From contig CAKRTS010000001.1 of assembly GCA_934402315.1 (NCBI GenBank), positions 1-64,000 on the forward strand: a stretch of 64,000 nucleotides of DNA, read 5' to 3'. Of the stretch, positions 8,476 to 17,243 are shown one piece after another. This DNA is from an uncultured Acetatifactor sp. (GTDB lineage Bacteria; Bacillota; Clostridia; Lachnospirales; Lachnospiraceae). The first letter of the stretch is position 1. Each line of letters begins with the position of its first letter. The notes beneath the pieces were generated by a model. It was given only the letters and a program-made list of their open reading frames with translations. It did no database searches and was not told where the DNA came from. A program made the position numbers and the translations under genes.

Positions 8476-9561
8476 ATGGAATTACATATCACCTGTATTC
8501 CCGGAGATGGGATCGGGCCGGAGATCGTGACAGAGGCAAAGAAGGTTCTGGAGAAGGTCGCTGCAGTCTACGGACATAAGATGTTTTTTGAAGATATTCT
8601 GATGGGAGGCGCGTCCATCGACGTCCACGGTGTACCGTTGACGGAGGAGGCGATCGCAAAGGCAAAGGCGGCTGGCGCTGTCCTGATGGGCTCCATCGGC
8701 GGCGACACGACGACATCGCCGTGGTACCGGCTTCCGCCCAGCCTTCGCCCCGAGGCGGGACTGCTTGCGATCCGCAAGGCGCTGGATCTTTTCGCAAACT
8801 TAAGACCGGCGGTTCTGTACGACGAGCTTGCGGCGGCATGTCCGCTGAAGGAGGAGATCAGCAAGGCGGGTTTTGACATGCTGATTATGAGAGAGCTGAC
8901 CGGCGGACTGTATTTCGGCGAGAGAAAGACCGTCGAGGAAAACGGTGTGCGCAAGGCGATTGACACGCTGACGTACGATGAAAACGAGATCCGAAGAATT
9001 GCCATAAAGGGCTTCGAGATCGCCATGAAGCGCAGAAAGAAAGTGACGAGCGTTGACAAGGCGAATGTGCTGGATTCCTCCCGGCTCTGGAGAAAGGTTG
9101 TCGAGGAGGTGGCGAAGGACTATCCGGAGGTAAAGCTGGAGCATATGCTGGTCGACAACTGCGCGATGCAGCTTGTGCGCGACCCGGCGCAGTTTGACGT
9201 CATTCTCACAGAGAATATGTTCGGTGATATTCTGTCGGACGAGGCGAGCATGGTAACCGGTTCGATCGGTATGCTTGCAAGCGCGAGCCTGAACGATACC
9301 AAGTTCGGCCTGTATGAGCCCAGCCACGGCTCAGCGCCGGATATTGCCGGCAAGGATGTCGCTAACCCGATCGCAACGGTGCTCAGCGCGGCAATGATGC
9401 TCCGCTACAGCTTCGACCTTGACAGGGAGGCGGATGCCGTCGAGACTGCCGTAAAGCAGGTATTGAAGGACGGCTACCGCACGGGTGACATCATGTCGGA
9501 GGGCTGTACAAGAGTCGGCTGCTCCCGGATGGGGACGCTTCTGGCAGAGAGAATCCGATAA
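8476..9561 (+). CDS. leuB: 3-isopropylmalate dehydrogenase
   Basis: NAD-dependent oxidative decarboxylation of 3-isopropylmalate in leucine synthesis. 361 residues. Family features are GDGIGPEI at the N-terminus, the arginine-rich substrate loop near [22 protein letters not shown], and the metal-binding segment [20 protein letters not shown] lies upstream of the ATG. It starts a BCAA operon with ilvD 60 bases downstream. leuA, leuC and leuD are not in the window. Confidence 0.96.
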   Translation: MELHITCIPGDGIGPEIVTEAKKVLEKVAAVYGHKMFFEDILMGGASIDVHGVPLTEEAIAKAKAAGAVLMGSIGGDTTTSPWYRLPPSLRPEAGLLAIRKALDLFANLRPAVLYDELAAACPLKEEISKAGFDMLIMRELTGGLYFGERKTVEENGVRKAIDTLTYDENEIRRIAIKGFEIAMKRRKKVTSVDKANVLDSSRLWRKVVEEVAKDYPEVKLEHMLVDNCAMQLVRDPAQFDVILTENMFGDILSDEASMVTGSIGMLASASLNDTKFGLYEPSHGSAPDIAGKDVANPIATVLSAAMMLRYSFDLDREADAVETAVKQVLKDGYRTGDIMSEGCTRVGCSRMGTLLAERIR

Positions 9562-9621
9562 ATGCTGTCGATTAGCAAAGAAGAAAACAGCGCAGCTTCG
9601 TGCGCGGAAATGAGGTTCAGT

Positions 9622-11295
9622 ATGGTAAGTGATAATGCGAGAGCCGGTATGCAGCAGGCACCGGCAAGAAGTCTTTTCAATGCGCTCGGGTTTACCCCGG
9701 AGGAAATGAAGAAGCCGATGGTCGGGATCGTCAGCTCCTACAATGAGATTGTTCCCGGACATATGAATATAGACAAGATTGTGGAAGCGGTCAAGCTCGG
9801 CGTTGCCGAGGCGGGCGGTGTGCCCGTGGTATTTCCGGCGATCGCTGTGTGCGACGGAATTGCCATGGGACACGTCGGAATGAAGTATTCCCTTGTGACG
9901 CGCGATCTGATCGCCGACTCGACGGAATGCATGGCGATTGCCCACCAGTTTGATGCCCTCGTCATGGTTCCCAACTGTGACAAGAATGTGCCCGGACTGC
10001 TGATGGCTGCCGCAAGACTGAACCTTCCGACCGTATTTGTGTCCGGAGGTCCGATGCTTGCCGGTCATGTCAAGGGGCAGAAAAGAAGCCTTTCCTCCAT
10101 GTTTGAGGCGGTTGGCGCTTATGCGGCAGGAACGATGACGGAGGAGGATGTCTGTGAGTTTGAGAACAAGGTCTGCCCGACCTGCGGTTCCTGTTCCGGA
10201 ATGTATACCGCAAACTCCATGAACTGCCTGACGGAAGCACTCGGCATGGGACTTCGCGGCAACGGAACCATCCCTGCCGTCTACTCCGAGAGAATCAAGC
10301 TGGCAAAGCATGCCGGTATGGCTGTCATGGAGATGTTCCGGAAGAATATCCGCGCGCGTGATATTATTACAAAGGAAGCTATCATGAACGCCCTGACGGT
10401 GGATATGGCGCTCGGCTGCTCGACAAACTCAATGCTCCATCTGCCTGCGATCGCCCATGAGATCGGATTCGACTTTGACATCAGCTTTGCCAACCCGATC
10501 AGCGAGAAGACACCGAACCTCTGTCACCTTGCACCCGCAGGCCCGACCTACATGGAGGATCTGAACGAGGCGGGCGGTGTGTACGCCGTGATGAAGGAGC
10601 TTGCCGACATCGGACTTCTGAACACGGAGTGCATGACCGTGACCGGAAGGACGATCGGGGAAAATATTGCCGGAGCGGTCAACCGGAATCCTGAGGTAAT
10701 CCGTCCCGTAGACAATCCCTACAGCAAGACCGGCGGTCTGGCGGTGCTGAAGGGGAATCTCGCGCCGGACGGCTCTGTTGTAAAGCGCTCGGCTGTCGTG
10801 GAGGAGATGATGGTTCACGAGGGCCCGGCGAGAGTGTTTGACTGTGAGGAGGATGCGATCGCCGCGATCAAGGGCGGAAAGATCGTTGCAGGGGATGTCG
10901 TTGTCATCCGCTATGAGGGACCGAAGGGTGGCCCGGGCATGCGCGAGATGCTGAATCCTACCTCGGCGATTGCCGGTATGGGGCTCGGCTCCAGTGTCGC
11001 ACTGATTACGGACGGACGTTTCTCCGGCGCTTCCAGAGGGGCATCCATCGGACATGTGTCTCCCGAGGCGGCGGTCTGCGGGCCGATCGCACTGGTCGAG
11101 GAGGGCGACATCATCAGCATCAACATTCCTGAGCTGACACTGAATGTAAAGGTTTCCGATGAAGAGCTGGCAGCCCGCCGTGCAAAGTGGCAGCCCAGAA
11201 CGCCGAAGGTGACGACAGGCTACCTTTCCCGCTACCGCGAGCTCGTGACAAGCGGAAACCGCGGAGCGATTCTGGAAATCCCCGGTAGAAAATAA
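9622..11295 (+). CDS. ilvD: Dihydroxy-acid dehydratase
   Basis: Iron-sulfur enzyme that dehydrates 2,3-dihydroxy-acids in valine and isoleucine synthesis. 557 residues from the chosen start, the normal size. Cluster cysteines appear in NCDKNVPG and [18 protein letters not shown]. An in-frame ATG at 9562 directly follows the leuB stop. GAGG sits just before the ATG at 9622, and homologues begin near the SDN...APARSL segment, so the shorter start is preferred. Second gene of the leuB-ilvD-ilvB operon. Confidence 0.96.
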   Translation: MVSDNARAGMQQAPARSLFNALGFTPEEMKKPMVGIVSSYNEIVPGHMNIDKIVEAVKLGVAEAGGVPVVFPAIAVCDGIAMGHVGMKYSLVTRDLIADSTECMAIAHQFDALVMVPNCDKNVPGLLMAAARLNLPTVFVSGGPMLAGHVKGQKRSLSSMFEAVGAYAAGTMTEEDVCEFENKVCPTCGSCSGMYTANSMNCLTEALGMGLRGNGTIPAVYSERIKLAKHAGMAVMEMFRKNIRARDIITKEAIMNALTVDMALGCSTNSMLHLPAIAHEIGFDFDISFANPISEKTPNLCHLAPAGPTYMEDLNEAGGVYAVMKELADIGLLNTECMTVTGRTIGENIAGAVNRNPEVIRPVDNPYSKTGGLAVLKGNLAPDGSVVKRSAVVEEMMVHEGPARVFDCEEDAIAAIKGGKIVAGDVVVIRYEGPKGGPGMREMLNPTSAIAGMGLGSSVALITDGRFSGASRGASIGHVSPEAAVCGPIALVEEGDIISINIPELTLNVKVSDEELAARRAKWQPRTPKVTTGYLSRYRELVTSGNRGAILEIPGRK

Positions 11296-11311
11296 ATTTG
11301 GAGGTAAGAAC

Positions 11312-12991
11312 ATGCAGTTAAACGGTTCCGAAATTGTTGTGGAGTGCCTGAAGGAGCAGGGCGTAGATACCGTCTTCGGCTATCCCGGCGGCACGATACT
11401 GAATATATATGACGCGCTCTACAAGCACAGCAGTGAGATCAGGCATATACTGACTTCCCACGAGCAGGGAGCTGCACATGCGGCTGACGGCTATGCGAGG
11501 GCGACGGGAAAGGTCGGTGTCTGCATGGCGACCAGCGGCCCCGGCGCGACAAATCTGGTGACGGGAATTGCGACAGCCTACATGGACTCCGTGCCGATCG
11601 TGGCAATTACGGCGAATGTAACGCTTCCGATGCTCGGAAAGGACACCTTTCAGGAGGTTGACATTGCCGGTGTGACAATGCCGATCACAAAGCACGGCTA
11701 TATCGTAAAGAATATTGAGGATCTGGCGCCTACGCTGCGCAAGGCATTTGAGATCGCAAAGAGCGGAAGACCGGGCCCGGTTCTGGTCGACATCACAAAG
11801 GATGTGACGGCGGCAGTCTGTGAGTATACGCCGGTAAAGCCTGAGCCGAAGCCGAAAAAGATCACATGGACGGATGCGGAGCTGGACGAACTCGCAGAGT
11901 ACATAAGGGCGGCGAAGAAGCCGTTCATCTACCTCGGCGGCGGGGCTGTGATCTCGGGAGCCTGCGAGGAGGTTGCGGAGTTTGCCGAGCTCATCGACGC
12001 GCCGGTCTGCGATACCCTGATGGGAAAAGGCGCGTTTGACGGACGCAGCCCGCGCTACACCGGAATGATCGGTATGCACGGCACGAAGGCATCCAACCTC
12101 GGCGTGAGCGAATGTGACCTGCTGGTTGCGCTGGGGGCAAGATTCTCCGACCGCGTGACAGGCAATCCGCACAAATTTGCCGAGAATGCCAAGATCATCC
12201 AGATCGATATTGATGCGGCGGAGATCAATAAGAATATCCGTGTCAATGCCGGAGTTGTCGGTGATCTGAAGCTTGTGCTGCAGCAGCTCAACAAGAAGCT
12301 CAACAAGCAGGATCACGCAGACTGGATGCGGAGGATCAGCGAATTAAAAGAAAAATATCCTCTGAAATATGATGACAGTCAGCTTTCCTGCCCATATATT
12401 ATAGAGATGATTGACAAGGTGACAGGGGGAGACGCGCTGATTACGACGGATGTCGGACAGCACCAGATGTGGACGGCGCAGTATTTCCATTATACGAAGC
12501 CCCGCACCTTCCTCTCCTCGGGAGGACTCGGAACCATGGGCTACGGACTGGGAGCCTGCATTGGCGCACAGGTCGGACAGCCGGATAAGATCTGCTTTAA
12601 CATTTCGGGCGACGGCTGCTTTCGGATGAACATGAACGAGCTGGCGACCGCGAGCCGCTATAATATTCCGATCATCGATGTCGTGATTAACAATCACGTG
12701 CTCGGAATGGTGAGACAGTGGCAGACGCTGTTCTACGGCAAGAGATATTCCCAGACCGTGCTGAACGACAAGGTTGACTTCAGCAAGGTGGCGGAGGCTC
12801 TCGGCTGTGCGGCGATCAGAGTAACAAAGAAGGAAGAGGTACAGCCTGCGCTGGAGAAGGCGATTGCCATGAAGTGTCCTGTCGTGATCGAGTGTATGAT
12901 ACCGGAAGACGACAAGGTATTTCCGATGGTTCCGGCGGGTGCGCCAATCGCAGAGGTCTTTGACGGCGACGACTTTGCAAAGAGATCATGA
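11312..12991 (+). CDS. ilvB: Acetolactate synthase, catalytic (large) subunit
   Basis: Thiamine-diphosphate enzyme that condenses pyruvate into acetolactate (or acetohydroxybutyrate). 559 residues. The catalytic Glu is in LTSHEQGAAHAADGYARA near residue 50. The ThDP/Mg motif is GDGCFRMNMNELATASRYN with NN about 25 residues on. The FAD-domain linker is typical of biosynthetic AHAS rather than catabolic AlsS. GGAGG precedes the ATG. No regulatory subunit gene (ilvN/ilvH) follows; the next gene overlaps its stop by four bases and encodes a cell-wall enzyme. Confidence 0.95.
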   Translation: MQLNGSEIVVECLKEQGVDTVFGYPGGTILNIYDALYKHSSEIRHILTSHEQGAAHAADGYARATGKVGVCMATSGPGATNLVTGIATAYMDSVPIVAITANVTLPMLGKDTFQEVDIAGVTMPITKHGYIVKNIEDLAPTLRKAFEIAKSGRPGPVLVDITKDVTAAVCEYTPVKPEPKPKKITWTDAELDELAEYIRAAKKPFIYLGGGAVISGACEEVAEFAELIDAPVCDTLMGKGAFDGRSPRYTGMIGMHGTKASNLGVSECDLLVALGARFSDRVTGNPHKFAENAKIIQIDIDAAEINKNIRVNAGVVGDLKLVLQQLNKKLNKQDHADWMRRISELKEKYPLKYDDSQLSCPYIIEMIDKVTGGDALITTDVGQHQMWTAQYFHYTKPRTFLSSGGLGTMGYGLGACIGAQVGQPDKICFNISGDGCFRMNMNELATASRYNIPIIDVVINNHVLGMVRQWQTLFYGKRYSQTVLNDKVDFSKVAEALGCAAIRVTKKEEVQPALEKAIAMKCPVVIECMIPEDDKVFPMVPAGAPIAEVFDGDDFAKRS

Positions 12992-14394
12992 AAAAACTGA
13001 TTCGCATCCTGATACTGATACCGCTGTGCGGACTGCTGGTTTTGCTCGGCGGGTTTCTGGCACTGGGATTGTATTACAGGAATAATTTTCCGGTGAACAC
13101 ATGGATCAACGGGGTCTATTGCACCGGAAAGACGATAGAACAGGTGAATGAAGAGCTTACCTCCGGCACAGAACTGCCGGAGGTCATTCTTCTGGATGAG
13201 CAGGGAGAGGAGTGGAGGCTGCGTGCGGAGGATATCGGGCTGCTTCCCGACTATACCTCCGCATTGAGAGCTTACCTGCGGACACATTCCTCCGCGCTAT
13301 GGATGAACAATATGCAGGAGCCGGTCAGGGAGACGATCGCCGCTGCTAAGCTGCGATGGAACGACACCCTTCTCAGAGAGGCAGTGGAGGCGACGGAGCT
13401 TGTAAAACAGGCAGCGGCGGACGAAAAGAGCGGCTGCCGTGTGGCTTTCGGCGAGGATGGATATTACCTTGAGGATCACAATCAGGTGCGGCTGAATGTC
13501 CAGAAGCTGATCGGTTTTGTGGAGAGCTGTCTCACGGACGGCGTGACCTACATCGATCTGGTGAAGGGCGGCTGTTATGATGTGCAGGAGGACAGTGCGG
13601 AGGACATTTCCCAGAGGGCGCTCTGGAGCAGATTGCAGGATTTCTTTGCGCGCAGCATAACCTATGACATGGGGGCGGAGCAGATCCCCTTGACGCCCGC
13701 CATCTTAAGCTCGTTTCTTGCGGCGGATGAGGCGCATGAGCTCCGGCTTGACAGCAGCGGGGAACCGGTGGTTGACGAGAGCCGCATCGCGGACTGGGTA
13801 AAGGGACTCGCGGAGCAGTACGATACCTGCGATACGGTGCGCGAGTTTCCGTCGACAAGGGGCGATATAATCAGTGTGAAATATGTCACCTACGGAACCA
13901 GACTGGATGCAGACGCGGAGACGGCATATCTCATGGAAATCCTGCAGGGAGAGAAGACGGAGCCGGTGAGCCATGTGCCAGCCTATCTGCAGGAGGGCTT
14001 TGTGCGCGGGCTTGACGACATCGGAGATACCTATATTGAAGTAGATATGACCGAGCAGCATATGTACTATTACGAGAACGGCGAGCTGAAGCTTGACACG
14101 GATGTGGTGACGGGCAATACCGGCAGAAGGATGGGAACCCCGGAGGGAATCAATTTCGTGTACAATAAGCAGAGGAACCGTGTGCTGCGCGGGCCGGATT
14201 ACGCAACTCCGGTCAAGTACTGGATGCCGGTAAAGGGAGGCGTCGGGATTCACGACGCGGACTGGCGGAAGAAGTTCGGCGGAGAGATCTACAAGAAAAA
14301 CGGTTCCCACGGCTGTATCAATACGCCGCCCGAAATCATGGCGGAGCTATATGATATGGTGGAGGTCGGAACGCCTGTTGTGATGTTCTACTGA
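12988..14394 (+). CDS. L,D-transpeptidase (YkuD) with peptidoglycan-binding domain
   Basis: Cell-wall cross-linking or anchoring enzyme acting outside the membrane. 468 residues. The N-terminal membrane anchor (about residues 5-30) is rich in Leu and Gly. A peptidoglycan-binding type 4 domain follows (about 50-300). The YkuD catalytic domain is at about 345-468, with GIHDADWRKKFGG and the active-site SHGCIN. The start overlaps the ilvB stop (ATGA), so translation is coupled to acetolactate synthase. The biochemical link between the two is unclear; it may only reflect a compact genome. Transcription probably ends before the serC promoter. Confidence 0.9.
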   Translation: MKKLIRILILIPLCGLLVLLGGFLALGLYYRNNFPVNTWINGVYCTGKTIEQVNEELTSGTELPEVILLDEQGEEWRLRAEDIGLLPDYTSALRAYLRTHSSALWMNNMQEPVRETIAAAKLRWNDTLLREAVEATELVKQAAADEKSGCRVAFGEDGYYLEDHNQVRLNVQKLIGFVESCLTDGVTYIDLVKGGCYDVQEDSAEDISQRALWSRLQDFFARSITYDMGAEQIPLTPAILSSFLAADEAHELRLDSSGEPVVDESRIADWVKGLAEQYDTCDTVREFPSTRGDIISVKYVTYGTRLDADAETAYLMEILQGEKTEPVSHVPAYLQEGFVRGLDDIGDTYIEVDMTEQHMYYYENGELKLDTDVVTGNTGRRMGTPEGINFVYNKQRNRVLRGPDYATPVKYWMPVKGGVGIHDADWRKKFGGEIYKKNGSHGCINTPPEIMAELYDMVEVGTPVVMFY

Positions 14395-14426
14395 TGGTTT
14401 ATCAATGTAAAAAGTTAATTATTTAC

Positions 14427-14455
14427 TTGACTAAAGTAAAAAGAAAGATTATTCT
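14427..14455 (+). promoter_or_regulatory. Promoter of serC-serA
   Basis: -35 TTGACT (14427-14432), 17-base spacer, -10 TATTCT (14450-14455), 35 bases before the serC start. Confidence 0.65.
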
Positions 14456-14490
14456 TAGACTACATATACAAATTTGAGGAGGAATGTGAA

Positions 14491-15576
14491 ATGTCCAGAG
14501 TGTATAATTTTTCTGCGGGGCCAGCGGTGCTGCCGGAGGAAGTTCTGCGCGAAGCTGCCGATGAGATGCTTGATTATAAGGGGACAGGAATGTCCGTTAT
14601 GGAGATGAGTCACCGATCTAAAGCTTACGATACGATCATCAAGGAAGCGGAAGCGGATCTGAGAGAGCTCATGAACATTCCGGACAATTATAAGGTGCTC
14701 TTTTTACAGGGTGGAGCCAGCCAGCAGTTTGCCATGATTCCCATGAACCTGATGAAGAATAAGGTCGCTGACTATATTGTTACGGGTCAGTGGGCGAAGA
14801 AGGCATATCAGGAGGCTTCTATTTACGGCAAGGCGAATAAGATCGCTTCTTCGGAGGATAAGACCTTTTCTTATATCCCTGACTGCTCGGATCTGCCGAT
14901 CAGTGAGGATGCGGACTATGTTTATATCTGTGAGAACAACACTATCTACGGAACGAAGTTCAAGACCCTGCCGAACACAAAGGGCAAGCCGCTTGTTGCG
15001 GACGTTTCCAGCTGCTTTTTGTCCGAGCCGGTCGATGTCACGAAGTACGGTGTGATCTACGGCGGCGTTCAGAAGAACATCGGGCCGGCAGGTGTCGTTA
15101 TCGTGATTATCCGTGAGGATCTGATTACCGAGGATGTGCTTCCGGGCACCCCCACCATGCTCAGATATAAGATCCATGCGGACAACAATTCCCTGTACAA
15201 CACACCGCCCGCATACGGCATCTATATCTGCGGCAAGGTGTTCAAGTGGCTGAAAAAGATGGGCGGTCTGGAGGTTATGAAGGAGCGCAACGAGAAGAAG
15301 GCGAAGGTTCTCTATGACTTCCTCGACGAGAGCAAGCTGTTCCACGGTACCGTGCGCAAGGAGGACCGCTCCCTGATGAATGTGCCCTTCGTGACAGGAG
15401 ATGAGGAGCTGGACGCAAAGTTTGTAAAGGAAGCGACGGCTGCAGGCTTTGTGAACCTCAAGGGACACAGAACCGTCGGCGGTATGCGCGCAAGTATCTA
15501 CAACGCAATGCCGATCGAGGGCGTGGAGAAGCTGGTTGCATTTATGAGAGAGTTTGAAAAGCAGAATGCAAAGTAA
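14491..15576 (+). CDS. serC: Phosphoserine aminotransferase
   Basis: PLP enzyme of serine synthesis: 3-phosphohydroxypyruvate plus glutamate gives phosphoserine. 361 residues. The N-terminal NFSAGPAVLPEEVL motif and the PLP lysine in YGGVQKNIGPAGV (near residue 195) are clear. A GAGGAGG site precedes the ATG. serA follows 10 bases after the stop, giving the two first steps of serine synthesis in one operon. No serB was seen. Confidence 0.97.
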   Translation: MSRVYNFSAGPAVLPEEVLREAADEMLDYKGTGMSVMEMSHRSKAYDTIIKEAEADLRELMNIPDNYKVLFLQGGASQQFAMIPMNLMKNKVADYIVTGQWAKKAYQEASIYGKANKIASSEDKTFSYIPDCSDLPISEDADYVYICENNTIYGTKFKTLPNTKGKPLVADVSSCFLSEPVDVTKYGVIYGGVQKNIGPAGVVIVIIREDLITEDVLPGTPTMLRYKIHADNNSLYNTPPAYGIYICGKVFKWLKKMGGLEVMKERNEKKAKVLYDFLDESKLFHGTVRKEDRSLMNVPFVTGDEELDAKFVKEATAAGFVNLKGHRTVGGMRASIYNAMPIEGVEKLVAFMREFEKQNAK

Positions 15577-15586
15577 AGGAGAGCCT

Positions 15587-16750
15587 ATGTTTAAGATAAA
15601 TTGCCTGAATCCCATCGCTGATGTGGGATTGAAGAATTTCAGCGAACAGTACCAGATCACCGCAGACATCAACGAGGCGGACGGCGTTCTGGTGAGAAGT
15701 GCATCCATGCACGATATGGAGATCCCGGAGGGACTGCTCGCCGTGGCGAGAGCCGGAGCGGGTGTGAACAATATTCCGCTGGACAAATGCGCGGAGAAGG
15801 GTGTCGTTGTGTTTAACACGCCCGGAGCAAACGCAAACGGCGTAAAGGAGCTTGTACTTGCGGGTATGCTTCTGGCAGCGAGAGACGTTGTCGGCGGCAT
15901 CGAGTGGGTCAAGGCTTCGGCTGACAACGCAGACATTGCGAAGGCGGCGGAGAAGGAGAAAAAGAACTTTGCCGGAACAGAGATCATGGGCAAGAAGCTC
16001 GGTGTCATCGGTCTCGGAGCGATCGGCGTAAGGGTTGCAAACGCAGCTGTAGCGCTCGGCATGGAGGTCTACGGCTACGACCCCTATCTGTCGGTCAATG
16101 CGGCGTGGAACCTGAGCCGCTCCGTAAAGCATGTGCTGAATGTGGATGACATCTACGCAGAATGTGACTATATTACAATCCATGTGCCTCTTATGGATTC
16201 CACAAAGGGCATGATTAATGCCGTGTCCATCGCAAAGATGAAGGAGGGCGTGATCCTGCTGAACTTTGCGAGAGACCTGCTCGCAAACGAGAAGGATGTG
16301 CTGGAGGGACTGGCAAGCGGCAAGATTGCCCGCTATGTATCGGATTTTCCGAACCCTACCACGGCTGGACAGAAGGGCTGCATCGTCATTCCCCATCTGG
16401 GAGCAAGCACAGAGGAGTCCGAGGACAACTGCGCTGTCATGGCAGTTGCCGAGATGATGGATTATCTGGAGAACGGAAATATCCGCAACAGCGTGAACTA
16501 TCCCGCATGTGACATGGGCGTGTGCACAAAGGCGGGCAGAGTTGCCATTTTCCACAAGAATATTGCCAACATGATTACGCAGTTTACGGCGGAGTTCGGT
16601 GCGAAGGGCATCAACATCAGTGAGCTGACGAACAAGTCGAGAGGCGATGTCGCTTACACGATGATCGATGTGGAGAGCACGCCGACCGGAGAAATTATTG
16701 AAGCGCTGGAGAAGATCGAAGGCGTATTCAGAGTCAGAATCGTAAAGTAA
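15587..16750 (+). CDS. serA: D-3-phosphoglycerate dehydrogenase
   Basis: NAD-dependent first step of serine synthesis. 387 residues: split substrate domain, Rossmann domain with GVIGLGAIGVRVANAA (near residue 145), catalytic Arg in NFARD, catalytic His in IPHLGASTEES, and a C-terminal ACT domain (about 320-387) that probably senses serine. An in-frame ATG at 15554 overlaps serC, but AAAGGAG lies just before the ATG at 15587. The short form without the large intervening domain is usual in Clostridia. Confidence 0.95.
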   Translation: MFKINCLNPIADVGLKNFSEQYQITADINEADGVLVRSASMHDMEIPEGLLAVARAGAGVNNIPLDKCAEKGVVVFNTPGANANGVKELVLAGMLLAARDVVGGIEWVKASADNADIAKAAEKEKKNFAGTEIMGKKLGVIGLGAIGVRVANAAVALGMEVYGYDPYLSVNAAWNLSRSVKHVLNVDDIYAECDYITIHVPLMDSTKGMINAVSIAKMKEGVILLNFARDLLANEKDVLEGLASGKIARYVSDFPNPTTAGQKGCIVIPHLGASTEESEDNCAVMAVAEMMDYLENGNIRNSVNYPACDMGVCTKAGRVAIFHKNIANMITQFTAEFGAKGINISELTNKSRGDVAYTMIDVESTPTGEIIEALEKIEGVFRVRIVK

Positions 16751-16755
16751 AAAAG

Positions 16756-16773
16756 GCGCGCTGTACAACGCGC
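16756..16773. repeat. Near-palindrome after serA
   Basis: GCGCG and CGCGC enclose an inner TGTACA, an 18-base near-palindrome six bases past the serA stop and just before the terminator. It could protect the 3' end or act as a first hairpin of a double terminator. Confidence 0.5.
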
Positions 16774-16784
16774 ACCTAAAAAAG

Positions 16785-16812
16785 GCGTTGCCACTGCGGC
16801 AACGCTTTTTTT
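16785..16812 (+). terminator. Rho-independent terminator of serC-serA
   Basis: GCGTTGCC (16785-16792) pairs perfectly with GGCAACGC (16798-16805), five-base loop, then seven T. Its tail overlaps the stop codon of the convergent small gene. Confidence 0.9.
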
Positions 16813-17095
16813 AACGGAACAGCAGCGGCATGCTGCCGTCGAAGCCGTCGTTTAGGTCCTGCAGACTGTCCTCGAGCTTTTTCTGGGATGCGAAGGAGGC
16901 TTCGCTCTGCAGATCCATGTAGAGAATGAAAATATCCTCAAGAGAGACATTCCGCTCGGCGGCAATCTCTTCCATAATGGGCTTCAGCTTTTCCAGCTGC
17001 ATGGAGACGGGAGTTTTCTGGGGATCGATCTCACCGAGCACATCCTCGGCGTAGGCGTTGATCCTTGCCAGAAACTTTTTGTTTTCATCAGTCAT
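16811..17095 (-). CDS. Conserved small acidic protein of unknown function
   Basis: 94 residues from the ATG at 17095, which has AAAGGA about ten bases upstream; the longer in-frame start at 17161 has no such site. No signal peptide or membrane span. It is acidic and predicted largely helical, with a heptad-like stretch SMQLEKLKPIMEEIAAERN and a C-terminal acidic tail. No family is recognised. It is convergent with serA and divergent from the glgB-like gene. Confidence 0.6.
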   Translation of the reverse strand: MTDENKKFLARINAYAEDVLGEIDPQKTPVSMQLEKLKPIMEEIAAERNVSLEDIFILYMDLQSEASFASQKKLEDSLQDLNDGFDGSMPLLFR

Positions 17096-17243
17096 AATTT
17101 TCGTATCCTTTCTGTTCACAGATCCCTTATTTCGTGGTAGAATAAAAATAGTAGGAATCATCCGACATTGTTATCATTGCCGGAACGGTTCTATTGTATC
17201 ACTGTGAGGACGAGATGTATAGAGTGTTTCTGGGGAGATAAAT

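Noticed and set aside
9331..12316. Long antisense frames opposite leuB, ilvD and ilvB
   Set aside because: All lie on the complementary strand of well-identified enzymes and have shadow-type composition.
15542..16768. 408-codon open frame antisense to serA
   Set aside because: It lies opposite a clear SerA with all motifs and crosses the serA terminator; there is no start signal and no recognisable domain.
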